Shown piece after piece: positions 45,855 through 54,745 of a stretch of 64,000 nucleotides of DNA. The notes beneath the pieces are model-generated. The model was not told the DNA's origin and searched no databases. It worked only from the letters and a program-made list of their open reading frames with translations. A program made the position numbers and the translations under genes. Position 1 is the stretch's first letter; each line of letters begins with the position of its first letter. This DNA comes from Hydrogenophilales bacterium 16-61-112 (lineage in GTDB: Bacteria; Pseudomonadota; Gammaproteobacteria; Burkholderiales; Thiobacillaceae), in assembly GCA_002257045.1 (NCBI GenBank), contig NCHD01000008.1:1-64000 (forward strand), given 5' to 3'.

Positions 45855-46274
45855 TCAGTGCAGCGCCTGCGAAGCGGTGCGCGCGGTCGGCGCCCCGCCC
45901 ACCTGCAAGGGCGAGGCATGGTGCAGCACCATGCGCCAGCCGTCGGCTTCGCGGTGGTAGACATTGGTCGCCAGAATCGGCGCGCGCGGTTCGCTTTCGA
46001 GGCCGATGAACAGGTATTCGCGCACGATGCGTATGAGGCTGTCGGCCTCACGTATTTCATGCGCCAGATCGACCTGCACGCGAAATGATCCGGCCGCCTC
46101 GAACATGCTGCGCCAGCCAGCCGCCACGGCTGCGCGGCCATTCAGCGGCGCCACCAGCGGGTGGATGCAGGCGATGGATTCGCGGTCGGACCAGACCGCC
46201 ATCATGGCGTCGAGGTCGCGGGCTTCAAACGCCCTGTAGAAAGCGGTTTCGGCAGATTCCGGGGTGTCGAACAT
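45855..46274 (-). CDS. SnoaL/NTF2-like protein
   Basis: This small 139-residue protein has the NTF2/SnoaL-like fold (DUF4440-type), judged from PESAETAFYRAFEARDLDAM, VWSDRESIACIHP, GWRSMFEAAGSFRVQVDL and NVYHREADGWRMVLHHAS. Such proteins bind small ligands or act as calcium/calmodulin-kinase-like association domains; no catalytic role is clear. The ATG at 46274 is chosen because upstream in-frame sequence lacks family text. It is convergent with the DUF4394 gene and divergent from the BcsA-like gene. Confidence 0.8.
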   Translation of the reverse strand: MFDTPESAETAFYRAFEARDLDAMMAVWSDRESIACIHPLVAPLNGRAAVAAGWRSMFEAAGSFRVQVDLAHEIREADSLIRIVREYLFIGLESEPRAPILATNVYHREADGWRMVLHHASPLQVGGAPTARTASQALH

Positions 46275-46377
46275 AGGGGATGTGCGCCGTATCAAATGGG
46301 GTTGCGGGAGGGAGGCTTGAGTTGGCCCGGATTTTGCAGTTAAGGCTTGCAAACCTCTCTGGGTCAACGCTCTCTGT

Positions 46378-48585
46378 ATGAAACCTGAATATCGCTCACT
46401 CCATCGCGCCCGGCAAGCAGTCATTCTGCTGTTTCTGGTTTGCGGCGTGTGGTACCTGAACTGGCGGCTGGGCAGCTTCAACGCTGCTCACCCGGTTTTC
46501 TCGGCCCTGCTTTACGGCGCCGAACTGTTCGGCTTTCTGACGGCCTGCCTCAATGTGTTCATGACCTGGCGGCTGTCGGTGCGCGTGCCGCCGCAGCCCG
46601 CCGCGGGCCTGAAGGTCGATGTCTTCATCCCGACCTACAACGAGGACGTCGACCTGGTACGGCGCACCGCGATGGCGGCGCAGGCGATGGATTATCCGCA
46701 CGAAACATGGATTCTCGACGATGGCAATCGCGAAGCGATGCGCGACCTGGCGCACAGGCTGGGGCTGCGTTATCTCGCCCGCACCGACAATACGCATGCC
46801 AAGGCAGGCAACCTCAATCACGCGCTGCCGCACAGCACGGCCGACCTGATCGCCACGTTCGATGCCGACCACGCGCCACGGCGCGATTTCCTGACCCAAA
46901 CCCTGGGCTACTTTGCCGATCCGCTGGTGGCGTTCGTGCAGACGCCGCAGGACTTCTACAACCTGGACTCGTACCAGAACCGCACCGATGCCGGTAGCCG
47001 CGTGGCATGGTCCGAGCAGTCGCTGTTCTTCCGCGTGATCCAGCGCGGCAAGGATTACTGGAACGCTGCGTTCTACTGCGGCAGTTGCGCAGTGATCCGT
47101 CGCCAGTCGCTCGACTTGATCGGCGGCTTCGCCACCGGCACGGTGACGGAAGATATCCACACCAGCCTGCTGCTGCATAAAAAGGGCTTGCGTTCGGTGT
47201 ACCACGATGAGTCGCTGGCGTATGGCGTGGCGCCGGCCAGGATCGAGCCTTTCCTCAAGCAGCGCGTGCGCTGGGGCGTCGGCGCGATGAACGTGTGGCG
47301 CAAGGAAGGCATCCTGTTTGCGCGCGGGCTGACGCTGGCGCAGCGGCTGAACTATCTGGCCACGGTGCTGGCTTACTTTGACGGCTGGCAAAAGGCGTTT
47401 TTCTACTTTGCACCGGTCTATGTGCTGATGGCGGGCGCCATGCCGGTCGACGCCAATGGCTGGACCTTCCTGCTGCATTTCGCACCGTATTACCTGCTCA
47501 ACTTTCTGGCGTTCGAGGAGATTTCGCGTGGCTATGGCCGCAGCGTGCTGATCGAGCAATACAACATGGCGCGCTTCGCCAGTTTTGCCTGGTCGACGCT
47601 GGGGGTGTTCAGGTTGCGCACCCGGTTCGGGGTGACCGCCAAGCATCTGGAGACGCGTACCTCCAGCCTCGGCTTTCTGCTGCCGCAACTGGCGGTGGTG
47701 AGTCTCAATGTGCTGGCGATTCCGGTCGGAATTGCGTTGTTCTTCGCCCAGGGCCATCTGCCCGCAGATGGCATGTGGGCCAATGTGGTGTGGGCGGCGA
47801 TCAACACCTGGCTGGCGGTGCTGGTGGTGAGCTTCACGCGGGCGCGCAGCATCAACCGGCGCAACGATTACCGCTTCGCCATGCCACTGGTTGCGCGCCT
47901 TGACGGCGTGCTGGGAACGGTCGACGACCTGTCGCCCAACGGCCTCAAGTTCTATGGTTTGCTGCAGCCGGTTGCAGCCCGCGACGTGCTGCCGGTTACG
48001 CTTTATTTGCCGGACGGAGTGCTCGACGCCATGCTCGACATTCGCAAGCTGGAGCAGAGCCAGGTAGGCGATGAGATCTACACCCGTTCGCTCGGCGGCG
48101 TGTTCCAGAACCTGTCGCAAGCATCGATTCAGCGCATCGAGCAGTTTTTGTACGGCACCGATGCGCAATGGCGGGTCAACCGTTATCGAGATGACAGCCT
48201 GACGCCCCTGCAACGCCTGGGACTGATCAACAAGCCGCTGCCGCTGCCCTTGCAGCCTGGCCACTGGACGGGGTGCGAGGTGGTGAATGATTCGGCCAGC
48301 GCACCGCTCATTCAGGTCGGTCTGGTCGATGCGGCCCCCGAAAACGGCGAGATCCGGCTGCTGGTCGACCGGCCGTTGAGCGCCGACCGTTACTATCGGA
48401 TCCAGGCGCACAGCCGCGCCGGGCTGCGTACCCTGCAGGCCGTATCGGGCTCCCATGAAACGATTCTCACCGGGCTGGGCAACCTGTATTTATATCGGAT
48501 GGTCTTGCTGAGGCAGTCAGCGGCGACAGAGGGGGTCTCGCTGCCAGCCGATGCGCCGCAGACCGACGTGGCGATTGCCGCATGA
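46378..48585 (+). CDS. BcsA-like cellulose synthase catalytic subunit with PilZ domain
   Basis: This 735-residue inner-membrane GT2 processive glycosyltransferase polymerises glucose from UDP-glucose. It has N-terminal membrane helices and the catalytic motifs DVFIPTYNEDVDLV, ILDDGN, FDADHAPR (DxD), GTVTEDIHTS (TED) and QRVRWGVGAMNVW (QxxRW). Further helices and a C-terminal PilZ domain (about 500-600, RRNDYRFAMPL ... DDLSPNGLKF) follow. The PilZ domain carries the RxxxR-like and DxSxxG motifs that bind cyclic di-GMP. bcsB, bcsC and bcsZ are absent; only a BcsS-like gene follows, 43 bases on. The product may be cellulose or another beta-glucan. Confidence 0.9.
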   Translation: MKPEYRSLHRARQAVILLFLVCGVWYLNWRLGSFNAAHPVFSALLYGAELFGFLTACLNVFMTWRLSVRVPPQPAAGLKVDVFIPTYNEDVDLVRRTAMAAQAMDYPHETWILDDGNREAMRDLAHRLGLRYLARTDNTHAKAGNLNHALPHSTADLIATFDADHAPRRDFLTQTLGYFADPLVAFVQTPQDFYNLDSYQNRTDAGSRVAWSEQSLFFRVIQRGKDYWNAAFYCGSCAVIRRQSLDLIGGFATGTVTEDIHTSLLLHKKGLRSVYHDESLAYGVAPARIEPFLKQRVRWGVGAMNVWRKEGILFARGLTLAQRLNYLATVLAYFDGWQKAFFYFAPVYVLMAGAMPVDANGWTFLLHFAPYYLLNFLAFEEISRGYGRSVLIEQYNMARFASFAWSTLGVFRLRTRFGVTAKHLETRTSSLGFLLPQLAVVSLNVLAIPVGIALFFAQGHLPADGMWANVVWAAINTWLAVLVVSFTRARSINRRNDYRFAMPLVARLDGVLGTVDDLSPNGLKFYGLLQPVAARDVLPVTLYLPDGVLDAMLDIRKLEQSQVGDEIYTRSLGGVFQNLSQASIQRIEQFLYGTDAQWRVNRYRDDSLTPLQRLGLINKPLPLPLQPGHWTGCEVVNDSASAPLIQVGLVDAAPENGEIRLLVDRPLSADRYYRIQAHSRAGLRTLQAVSGSHETILTGLGNLYLYRMVLLRQSAATEGVSLPADAPQTDVAIAA

Positions 48586-48628
48586 TGGCCGGCGCGATCC
48601 AACCCCTGCACAGGAAGGCAGAAAAATC

Positions 48629-49330
48629 ATGAAACGCACACGACAGACAGCAGGGCTACTGGGGATGGCGCTGGGCGCGCTGTGGAGCGTGCCGGCGCAG
48701 GGCGGCGTTGCCCTGACCGGCCTGGAAGCCAGCCGCGATAACCGTTCGGCCTATCTGGGCGTGGTGCTGCCGCTGTCCGGGCAGTCGCTGGGGCAGGGCT
48801 TCGTGCAGCGTTACTGGCTTGACTACACCGGCTACCAGTACGAAAAACAGCCGTTTCAAACCATCCAGGTGGACGTCGCTGCGGTCGAAGCCGCGCTGGG
48901 TTACCAGCACAGCTCGGCAGGCAGCTGGTGGGCGGCTTATCTGGGCGCGCACTATTCCGATACGCACCTGAGTCCGGCCGATCCGGATAACACCAACCAG
49001 GGCAAGCAGTTGCGCGCCAAGCTGCAATTCGAGGGCGAGACCGATCTTGCCGCAGGCTGGCGCGTCAATGGCATCGTGAGTCATCTGGTGGGGGACTTCA
49101 ATTACTGGACGCGCCTGCGTGTACAGACCACGCTGGCGAACCGGCTGCATGTCGGCCCTGAGCTGGTGGTGCAGGGCGATGCGTATTACGACGCGTACAA
49201 GCTGGGGCTGTTCGTGGGGAATATCCCGCTGGGCAGGCACAGCGCCTTTACCCTCAAGGGCGGGATAAGTCAGACGCTGAAGGAAACTGCTTCGCTGTAT
49301 CTGGGGACCGAGTTCTACATTCCGTTTTAA
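48629..49330 (+). CDS. bcsS: BcsS-like cellulose biosynthesis protein
   Basis: This exported 233-residue protein is of the BcsS type, an outer-membrane-barrel-like accessory gene found beside some bcsA genes. A signal peptide (MKRTRQTAGLLGMALGALWS, cleaved near AQG) is followed by alternating beta strands (YLGVVLPLSGQSLGQGFVQR, GSWWAAYLGAHYSDTHLSP, TLKGGISQTLKETASLYLG) and a terminal aromatic FYIPF typical of outer-membrane insertion. The ATG at 48629 has AGGAAGG upstream. It may help pass the glucan through the outer membrane, which is inferred from fold and position. Confidence 0.82.
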   Translation: MKRTRQTAGLLGMALGALWSVPAQGGVALTGLEASRDNRSAYLGVVLPLSGQSLGQGFVQRYWLDYTGYQYEKQPFQTIQVDVAAVEAALGYQHSSAGSWWAAYLGAHYSDTHLSPADPDNTNQGKQLRAKLQFEGETDLAAGWRVNGIVSHLVGDFNYWTRLRVQTTLANRLHVGPELVVQGDAYYDAYKLGLFVGNIPLGRHSAFTLKGGISQTLKETASLYLGTEFYIPF

Positions 49331-49397
49331 GTCCTGCGAAAGGGGGCCGGGTGTTGTGATTTCGGCGCTTTCGGCAACCTGCCCGTTGCCGGCAGGC

Positions 49398-49430
49398 AAA
49401 AAAAGGGGCGGCCAGAGGCCGCCCCTTTTT
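49398..49430. terminator. Bidirectional terminator between bcsS and a PEP-CTERM gene
   Basis: GGGGCGGCC (49405-49413) and GGCCGCCCC (49417-49425) form a 9-bp stem with loop AGA, with seven A on the left and five T on the right. It can end transcription from both converging genes. Confidence 0.93.
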
Positions 49431-49445
49431 GGTGGGTTGTACCGT

Positions 49446-50169
49446 TCAGGACGTCTTCACCCGGCGGCGTGCACCCCAGGCCACGGCCAGCATGCCCAAG
49501 GCCAGCATTGGCGCCACGCCGGGCTCCGGCACCATCGATACGTGCACGTTGTCGAGGCCCCAGCTTTCGTCGTCCATCGCCTGCAATCCGTAGCCGCTGA
49601 AATCGAGCGTGAGCTGGTCGGCGCTGTGGGCGAAGGTGTAACGCAGCGTGTAGACCGAGTCCATCACCTGCGGCGCGGCAAGAATGCTGGCGGGAACCAC
49701 GTAGCCGAGCGAATAGGTTTCGGCCGCACCGGTGAGCTGCGGGTTGATGGCCGCCGGACCGAAGGTCTGGCCTGCCGTATTGCCGTTGCTGAAGGTCGCG
49801 TCCAGCAACACCGGGCCGTTGCCGACCGCGACCTTGAAGCTGTCGTTGCCGAAGTCGGACGTCGGACGCGGTCCCGATAGAACTGCCGTCCCAGGTGCGG
49901 ATCAGGTAGAGATCGAAACTCAGCGTCAGGGCGCTGTGCGGGGTCAGGCCGGACAGGTTGAGCGAGACGGTGTCATTGCCGAATTCACCCAGAAAACTGC
50001 GCGCTCCGAACGGGTAGGGCGTGGGTGTGTTTTGCAATGTGCTGTGCGACCACTCGTTGCCAACGCTCGATTGAAAGTCGTTGGCATAGACGGCCACGGC
50101 CTGCGATGCAGTGGCGGTGAGCATCAGGGCGGTGAACAGCAGGGGCGGGGTGAGTGTATGCAGTTTCAT
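49446..50169 (-). pseudogene. PEP-CTERM exported protein, frameshifted by a 7-bp duplication
   Basis: The start at 50169 gives a signal peptide (MKLHTLTPPLLFTALMLTATA) and body text (FGNDTVSLNLSGLTPHSALT, LYLIRTWDGSSIG). It then shifts into Arg/Gln-rich nonsense. Another frame resumes with DFGNDSFKVAVGNGPVLLDA and runs to the PEP-CTERM end VPEPGVAPMLALGMLAVAWG at 49446. The switch lies exactly at a tandem pair of 7 bases (49854-49867). Removing one copy restores IGTASDFGNDSFKV and a single frame of about 238 residues. Function is unknown beyond export and exosortase sorting. The gene is monocistronic, with a hairpin upstream. Confidence 0.85.
49854..49867 (+). repeat. 7-bp tandem duplication causing a frameshift
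   Basis: GTCGGAC is present twice, at 49854-49860 and 49861-49867 (GTCCGAC on the coding strand). One unit too many shifts the PEP-CTERM gene out of frame. Confidence 0.9.
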
Positions 50170-50272
50170 GGCGTGTTCTCGTTAGGGCTGATCAGGGAAT
50201 CCACCTGACAAACAGCAATACTCGTGCCAGACACTTGGCTGACGGGTGCGGAACGAGCCGGGCGAACGTGAT

Positions 50273-50307
50273 TGCGCCCCGCCAGGCATTCCGCACGGAG
50301 GGGCGCA
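50273..50307 (-). other. Hairpin downstream of the CHCC zinc-finger gene
   Basis: TGCGCCCC (50273-50280) and GGGGCGCA (50300-50307) form a perfect 8-bp stem with a 19-base loop, 19 bases beyond the zinc-finger gene's stop. No T-run follows. It may be a factor-dependent terminator or stability element. Confidence 0.55.
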
Positions 50308-50325
50308 GGGACAACAACAGACGGG

Positions 50326-50529
50326 TTAGTGCGAGCTGCCGCTGGGCCTGCCTTTCAGGCGATAGAGCGTGCCGCAATACGGGCACAGCGCGTCGCCCCG
50401 CGCTTCGATCGGCAGATAGACACGCGGATGGGCGTTCCAGTCGGCGTGTTGCGGCATCGGGCAGTGCAGGGGCAAGTCGTCTTCGGTGACCTCGATGACG
50501 CGCTGGGTGTTGTCATGCAGCTCGCTCAT
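50326..50529 (-). CDS. CHCC-type zinc-finger domain protein
   Basis: This 67-residue protein matches the zf-CHCC family: TEDDLPLHCPMPQHADWNAH, PRVYLPI, then GDALCPYCGTLYRLKG, with Cys, His, Cys, Cys as ligands. Homologs in mitochondria are complex-I accessory subunits (NDUFS6-like); in bacteria the role is unclear. It follows ilvE by 11 bases on the same strand, an arrangement common in betaproteobacteria. Confidence 0.92.
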   Translation of the reverse strand: MSELHDNTQRVIEVTEDDLPLHCPMPQHADWNAHPRVYLPIEARGDALCPYCGTLYRLKGRPSGSSH

Positions 50530-50540
50530 GCCGCGCTCGC

Positions 50541-51464
50541 TTACTTGACGGGCGTGAGCCAGCCGGTATGGGCGGCCGCCCGGCCATGCACGCAGTCGAA
50601 ATACATCGCCTGCAACTTCGCCGTCAGCGGGCCGCGCGTACCTTCGCCGATGGCGCGGTTGTCGAGTTCGCGGATCGGCGTGACTTCTGCCGCAGTGCCA
50701 GTGAAAAAGGCTTCGTCAGCGGAATACACCTCGTCGCGGGTGATGCGTTTTTCCACCAGCGGCAGGCCGATTTCGGCAGCCAGTTGAATGATGGTGTCAC
50801 GCGTGATGCCTTCCAGCGCAGAGGTCAGATCCGGCGTGTAGAGTTTGCCGTTGCGGATGATGAAGACGTTTTCACCCGAGCCTTCGGCGACGAATCCATC
50901 GACATCCAGCAGCAGCGCCTCGTCGTAACCATCCATCTCGGCTTCTTTGTGCGCGAGAATGGAATTCATGTAGTTGCCGTTGGCCTTGGCCTTGCACATG
51001 GTGATGTTGACGTGGTGGCGCGAGAACGAACTGGTTTTGACACGGATGCCCTTGTCAAGCGCTTCCTGCCCCAGGTAGGTGCCCCACGGCCAGGCGGCGA
51101 CGATGACGTGCACCGACAGGTTTTTCGCCGAAATGCCCATCGCTTCCGAGCCGAAAAACGCCATCGGGCGCAGGTAGCCGGATTCGAGCCCGTTTTCGCG
51201 CACGACGGTGCGCTGCGCTTCGGAAATCGTGGCCTTGTCGTACGGCAGTTTCATGCCCAGGATGTGGGCGGAGCGGAACAGCCGGTCGGTGTGCTCCTGC
51301 AGGCGGAAAATCGCGGTGCCCTGTTCGGCCTTGTATGCGCGCACGCCTTCGAACACGCCCATGCCGTAGTGCAGGGTGTGCGTGAGGACGTGGGTGGTGG
51401 CTTCGCGCCAGGGGACAAGCTTGCCGTCGTACCAGATGACGCCGTCGCGGTCGGCCATGGACAT
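50541..51464 (-). CDS. ilvE: Branched-chain amino acid aminotransferase IlvE
   Basis: This PLP enzyme performs the last step of Leu, Ile and Val synthesis. The 307-residue protein shows LTHTLHYGMGVFEGVRAYKA at the start, the PLP lysine block TMCKAKANGNYMNSILAHKE (Lys near 160), ALLLDVDGFVAEGSGENVFI and ITRDEVYSADEAFFTGTAAE, which are all family signatures. The start is ATG at 51464; a second in-frame ATG follows two codons on. Confidence 0.97.
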   Translation of the reverse strand: MSMADRDGVIWYDGKLVPWREATTHVLTHTLHYGMGVFEGVRAYKAEQGTAIFRLQEHTDRLFRSAHILGMKLPYDKATISEAQRTVVRENGLESGYLRPMAFFGSEAMGISAKNLSVHVIVAAWPWGTYLGQEALDKGIRVKTSSFSRHHVNITMCKAKANGNYMNSILAHKEAEMDGYDEALLLDVDGFVAEGSGENVFIIRNGKLYTPDLTSALEGITRDTIIQLAAEIGLPLVEKRITRDEVYSADEAFFTGTAAEVTPIRELDNRAIGEGTRGPLTAKLQAMYFDCVHGRAAAHTGWLTPVK

Positions 51465-51598
51465 GATGGGGGTCTCGTAACATTGGGAAAAACCGGATTT
51501 TACCGGAATCCATGCGGAGCGAAGTGCGCCCGCATGATTCTGTCGTTAGGAATTTCCACTGCCGAGGCCGCCCTGTCCGCAAGCTGCGACGGGATGCC

Positions 51599-51916
51599 TT
51601 ACAGGTAGGCGCAGGCCTCTTCCCCGGGGTCGGGCAGGCCGGCCACGCGCCACGCGCTGCGTGGATTGGGGAACAGGTGCTGCATGCAATCCGCGCTTTG
51701 ACCCGTGAGGTGGCAGACGTGGCTGAGTGCGGTGACGCAGTCATGTTTGGCGTACTGGTCGCGCAGGGAGTGCAGCAGGCCGATCTGCAGGTCATTCAAC
51801 TCGCCCAGGCCGTCGGTCTGGGCGATGCGGTCGGCAAGGGTCAGACTCCATGCATCGGGGTCGAGCAGGAATCCGTTGGCATCGAAAAGTGCGGAGTTGG
51901 GAGCCGGGGCGATCAT
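51599..51916 (-). CDS. DsrC/TusE-like sulfur-relay protein with variant cysteines
   Basis: This 105-residue protein has the DsrC/TusE fold pattern: FDANGFLLDPDAWSLTLADR, GLGELNDLQIGLLHSLRDQY, and the C-terminal arm HLFPNPRSAWRVAGLPDPGE ending EACAYL. In DsrC the arm carries two redox Cys, one in GPAKxACKxAGL and one next to last. Here the first is replaced (SAW) and the last Cys is four residues from the end. Other Cys are at SHVCHL and SADCM. It may therefore be a regulatory or alternative sulfur-carrier paralog. AAGGAG precedes the ATG, and the GGDEF/EAL stop is 13 bases upstream. Confidence 0.8.
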   Translation of the reverse strand: MIAPAPNSALFDANGFLLDPDAWSLTLADRIAQTDGLGELNDLQIGLLHSLRDQYAKHDCVTALSHVCHLTGQSADCMQHLFPNPRSAWRVAGLPDPGEEACAYL

Positions 51917-51929
51917 GGCTACTCCTTGA

Positions 51930-54743
51930 TCAGAGGGGGCGACCCTCTTTATAGCAATGCGCGGTCGATCTGCCAGCCCCGATTCTGTCCGGATTCGCGC
52001 CCGTTCCCTGCAGGGTTTGAACCGGCTGGGGCCGGCCAAAGTGGTAGCCCTGCGCAAAGTCGATTCCCAGCGCGGCAACCCGCTTGAAGATGGCTTCATT
52101 TTCGACGTATTCAGCCACCGCCTGCTTGCCATAACCGTGGATCGCCTCGACCAAGGCCTTGACGAACAGCAGGTCGTCCTCGCTTTGATCTAGGGTGCGG
52201 ATGAACGAGCCGTCGATTTTGACGAAGTCCACCGGCAGATGTTTGAGGTACTGAAAGGTCGAAAATCCGACGCCGAAATCATCGAGCGCCAGCTTGCAGC
52301 CCAGCGCCTTGATGCCGCTGAGCAGGGCTTCGGCGTGCGCCAGATGGTTGAGCGCTGCGGTTTCAGTGATTTCCAGCGTCAACTGCTGCGGATCGACCTG
52401 GTGTTCCTGCAGCAGGCTGCGCAACAGGGTGGGCAGCTCGGGGTTGTCGAGGCTGCGCGCAGACAGGTTGGCGGCCAGGTGCAGCTCCGGCCAGCAGGCG
52501 ATCAGCTCGATGACATGCTGCAGCACCCAGAGGTCGATTTCACGGATCAGGCCGGAGGCTTCGGCTGCGGCGATCAGGGGCGCAGGGGGAAGCGTGCGGC
52601 CATCAGCGGTGTGGACGCGCAGCAGCGCTTCGTAGTGCGCCGGCTGCCCGGATTTCACGTCGATGATGGGCTGCAGGTAGAGCTCGAGCCGGTTGTTGTG
52701 CAGGGCATCGGTTATCAGCGCGAGCTGCTCGGTACGGTCGAGCAGGTTTTCCCGGATGCCGTCTTTGGGGTTGTAAAGGTGCCAGTTGCTGCGGCCCTTG
52801 CTGCGTGCCTGCGACAGTGCCAGGTCGGCCTGCCCCAACAGGGTCTCGGTATCCGCACCCGTGCCGTTTGCCGTCAGCGTGGTGATGCCGATGCAGGCCG
52901 TGGCGATGTGCTGGTTCTGCTCGCCCTTGCATAGCAGGCGTGCCGTTTGCAGCAGGGAGGCATCGGGCATGGGGTCGAAAAACAGGGCGAACTCATCGCC
53001 GCCGAGACGGGCCGCCAGGCGCGGCTCGGGCTTGAGTCCGCGCAGCCGCTCGGCCATGTGCTGGATCACGCTGTCTCCCGCGCTGTGGCCGGCCAGGTCG
53101 TTGATGGCCTTGAAGTCGTCGAGGTCGATCAGCAGCAGCGCGCCGCCCTGCGCGCCGAGCAGGATCTGGGTCAGCCGGCGCTGAAATCCCTGGCGGTTGT
53201 AGAGGCCGGTCAGGGTGTCGTAATCTGACAGGTAACTGGCACGCGCCTGGGCGCTTTTGAGTTCGGTCAGGTCGAGGCCGACCGACAGGATGAGCGGATC
53301 GTTGCCGCTGGCCTGGCCGATCAGCGAATGCACCCAGGTAATGTTGCGCAGGCCACTTGCGGTGACCAGCGGCGCTTCGAACCGAAGCGGCGCCGGGTCG
53401 CGCGTGAAATGGGTGAGCAGACGCGCGCGCCATTCCTGCCGCTCCTGCTGGGCGACCATGAGTTCGAAGTAGTCTTGGCCGATGAGCTGGTTTTCCGTCA
53501 GGCCGGTGAGGCTTTCGCAGTAGTGGTTGGCCATGCGGATCACGCCGCGCTGATCCTGGGTCAGGATCAGCGCCTGGGCGGTGTCGAGCAGCCCGCTGAT
53601 GAAGTCGCGCTCATGCGACAGGGTGTCCACCAGCTTGCCGAGGTCGTTTTGTTGGTCGCGCGTCGCAGTGTCGAGTGTTTCGAGCTGGCCGGCCAGCGCG
53701 AGCGCGGCGTCTTTCAGGACGGAGATTTCGTCGCGTGGCGCTTTGTCCGGGATCCGCAGGTGTTGCCGGACCTGCTGCCAGTTACCCTGGCCGAGCAGGG
53801 GCAGGCAGGAGCTGACCCGGTTCATGCGCCGCATGAACCAGATGAGCGCCAGCAGCAGCATGAGTTCGGCCAGCACAAAAACGCCGAGCCCGGTGATCAG
53901 ATTGCTCAGGAACACGCGTTTGATCGCCCGCTCGTCGGCGGTGACATCCTTGCGCGCGACGAACAGCGGCGTATTGGGCGCGGCAGGCAGCGGCCACAGC
54001 TTTTGCCATTCATAGGTCTTGTTGTCGTGGTGGCTGAGCGCGGATTCGATGCGCGCAAGCTGCGGATAGGGGGTGAAATTAATCGTGTTGAACTGCTCTT
54101 TAAGGGCGGGTGACGTGGCCGTCAGCAGGCGGGTCGCTGCTGCGTCATCGATCGCCACGGCCAGGTCGCGCCCGCTGCTTTGCTTGAATGCGCCCAGTAA
54201 GCCCGACAGGTCCATGCTCACCACGACCGCGCCGATGGTGATGCCACGATGTAACACGGGAACCATGCCGACGAACTGGCAGGTTTGAGCGCAATGCAGC
54301 ACGCTGTCGGGATGTTCTCTGGCCAGGACTTTTCCCAGCTTGACGCGAATGCGCTCGTTAGAAGCCGCCGCGCTGCCGAAGCCGATGATTAACTGCTGCT
54401 TCGCATCGTATAAACGCAGGCTCTGAAAGCCCTGGTTCAAACTGAGCTGATCCCAGTAAGGCTGCAGAAAGGACGCCGATTCCAGCCCGAGCGCATCGCT
54501 GTTTCCAATGACCAGAAAATCGGCCAGTGCCGAGCCGGCATCCAGCAATTGGCGTTCGTTCTGCTGGATCAAAAAGCGCAGCAGGGCTTGATTGCGCAGG
54601 GCGTCGTCACGCCGCGTCTGCTCGAGGGAGTAACGGAGGTTGGTGTCGTTGACCCAGGTCAGCGTGACCGTGCCGGCCGCCATGGCGAGCGTGAGCGGCA
54701 GCAGCAGCTTCCATTTCAGGCTGATGAAACGAGGATAGGCCAT
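51930..54743 (-). CDS. Membrane sensor PAS-GGDEF-EAL cyclic di-GMP protein
   Basis: This 937-residue protein has membrane helices near 10-30 and 290-315 that enclose a large periplasmic sensor (about 40-290, Cache-like by size). PAS (about 395-520), GGDEF (about 530-690, intact RLGGDEFALFF) and EAL (about 700-935, intact YEALLRVHTADGR, DDFGVGFSTFQYLKHL) follow. The ATG at 54743 is used; it lies two bases after the porin stop, so they are co-transcribed. A DsrC-like gene follows directly. The cluster suggests that a periplasmic ligand signal feeds into cyclic di-GMP turnover. Confidence 0.95.
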   Translation of the reverse strand: MAYPRFISLKWKLLLPLTLAMAAGTVTLTWVNDTNLRYSLEQTRRDDALRNQALLRFLIQQNERQLLDAGSALADFLVIGNSDALGLESASFLQPYWDQLSLNQGFQSLRLYDAKQQLIIGFGSAAASNERIRVKLGKVLAREHPDSVLHCAQTCQFVGMVPVLHRGITIGAVVVSMDLSGLLGAFKQSSGRDLAVAIDDAAATRLLTATSPALKEQFNTINFTPYPQLARIESALSHHDNKTYEWQKLWPLPAAPNTPLFVARKDVTADERAIKRVFLSNLITGLGVFVLAELMLLLALIWFMRRMNRVSSCLPLLGQGNWQQVRQHLRIPDKAPRDEISVLKDAALALAGQLETLDTATRDQQNDLGKLVDTLSHERDFISGLLDTAQALILTQDQRGVIRMANHYCESLTGLTENQLIGQDYFELMVAQQERQEWRARLLTHFTRDPAPLRFEAPLVTASGLRNITWVHSLIGQASGNDPLILSVGLDLTELKSAQARASYLSDYDTLTGLYNRQGFQRRLTQILLGAQGGALLLIDLDDFKAINDLAGHSAGDSVIQHMAERLRGLKPEPRLAARLGGDEFALFFDPMPDASLLQTARLLCKGEQNQHIATACIGITTLTANGTGADTETLLGQADLALSQARSKGRSNWHLYNPKDGIRENLLDRTEQLALITDALHNNRLELYLQPIIDVKSGQPAHYEALLRVHTADGRTLPPAPLIAAAEASGLIREIDLWVLQHVIELIACWPELHLAANLSARSLDNPELPTLLRSLLQEHQVDPQQLTLEITETAALNHLAHAEALLSGIKALGCKLALDDFGVGFSTFQYLKHLPVDFVKIDGSFIRTLDQSEDDLLFVKALVEAIHGYGKQAVAEYVENEAIFKRVAALGIDFAQGYHFGRPQPVQTLQGTGANPDRIGAGRSTAHCYKEGRPL

Positions 54744-54745
54744 GC

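Noticed and set aside
46396-48456. A 686-codon minus-strand frame opposite the BcsA-like gene
   Set aside because: It is antisense to a gene with full catalytic motifs and reads as compositional noise.
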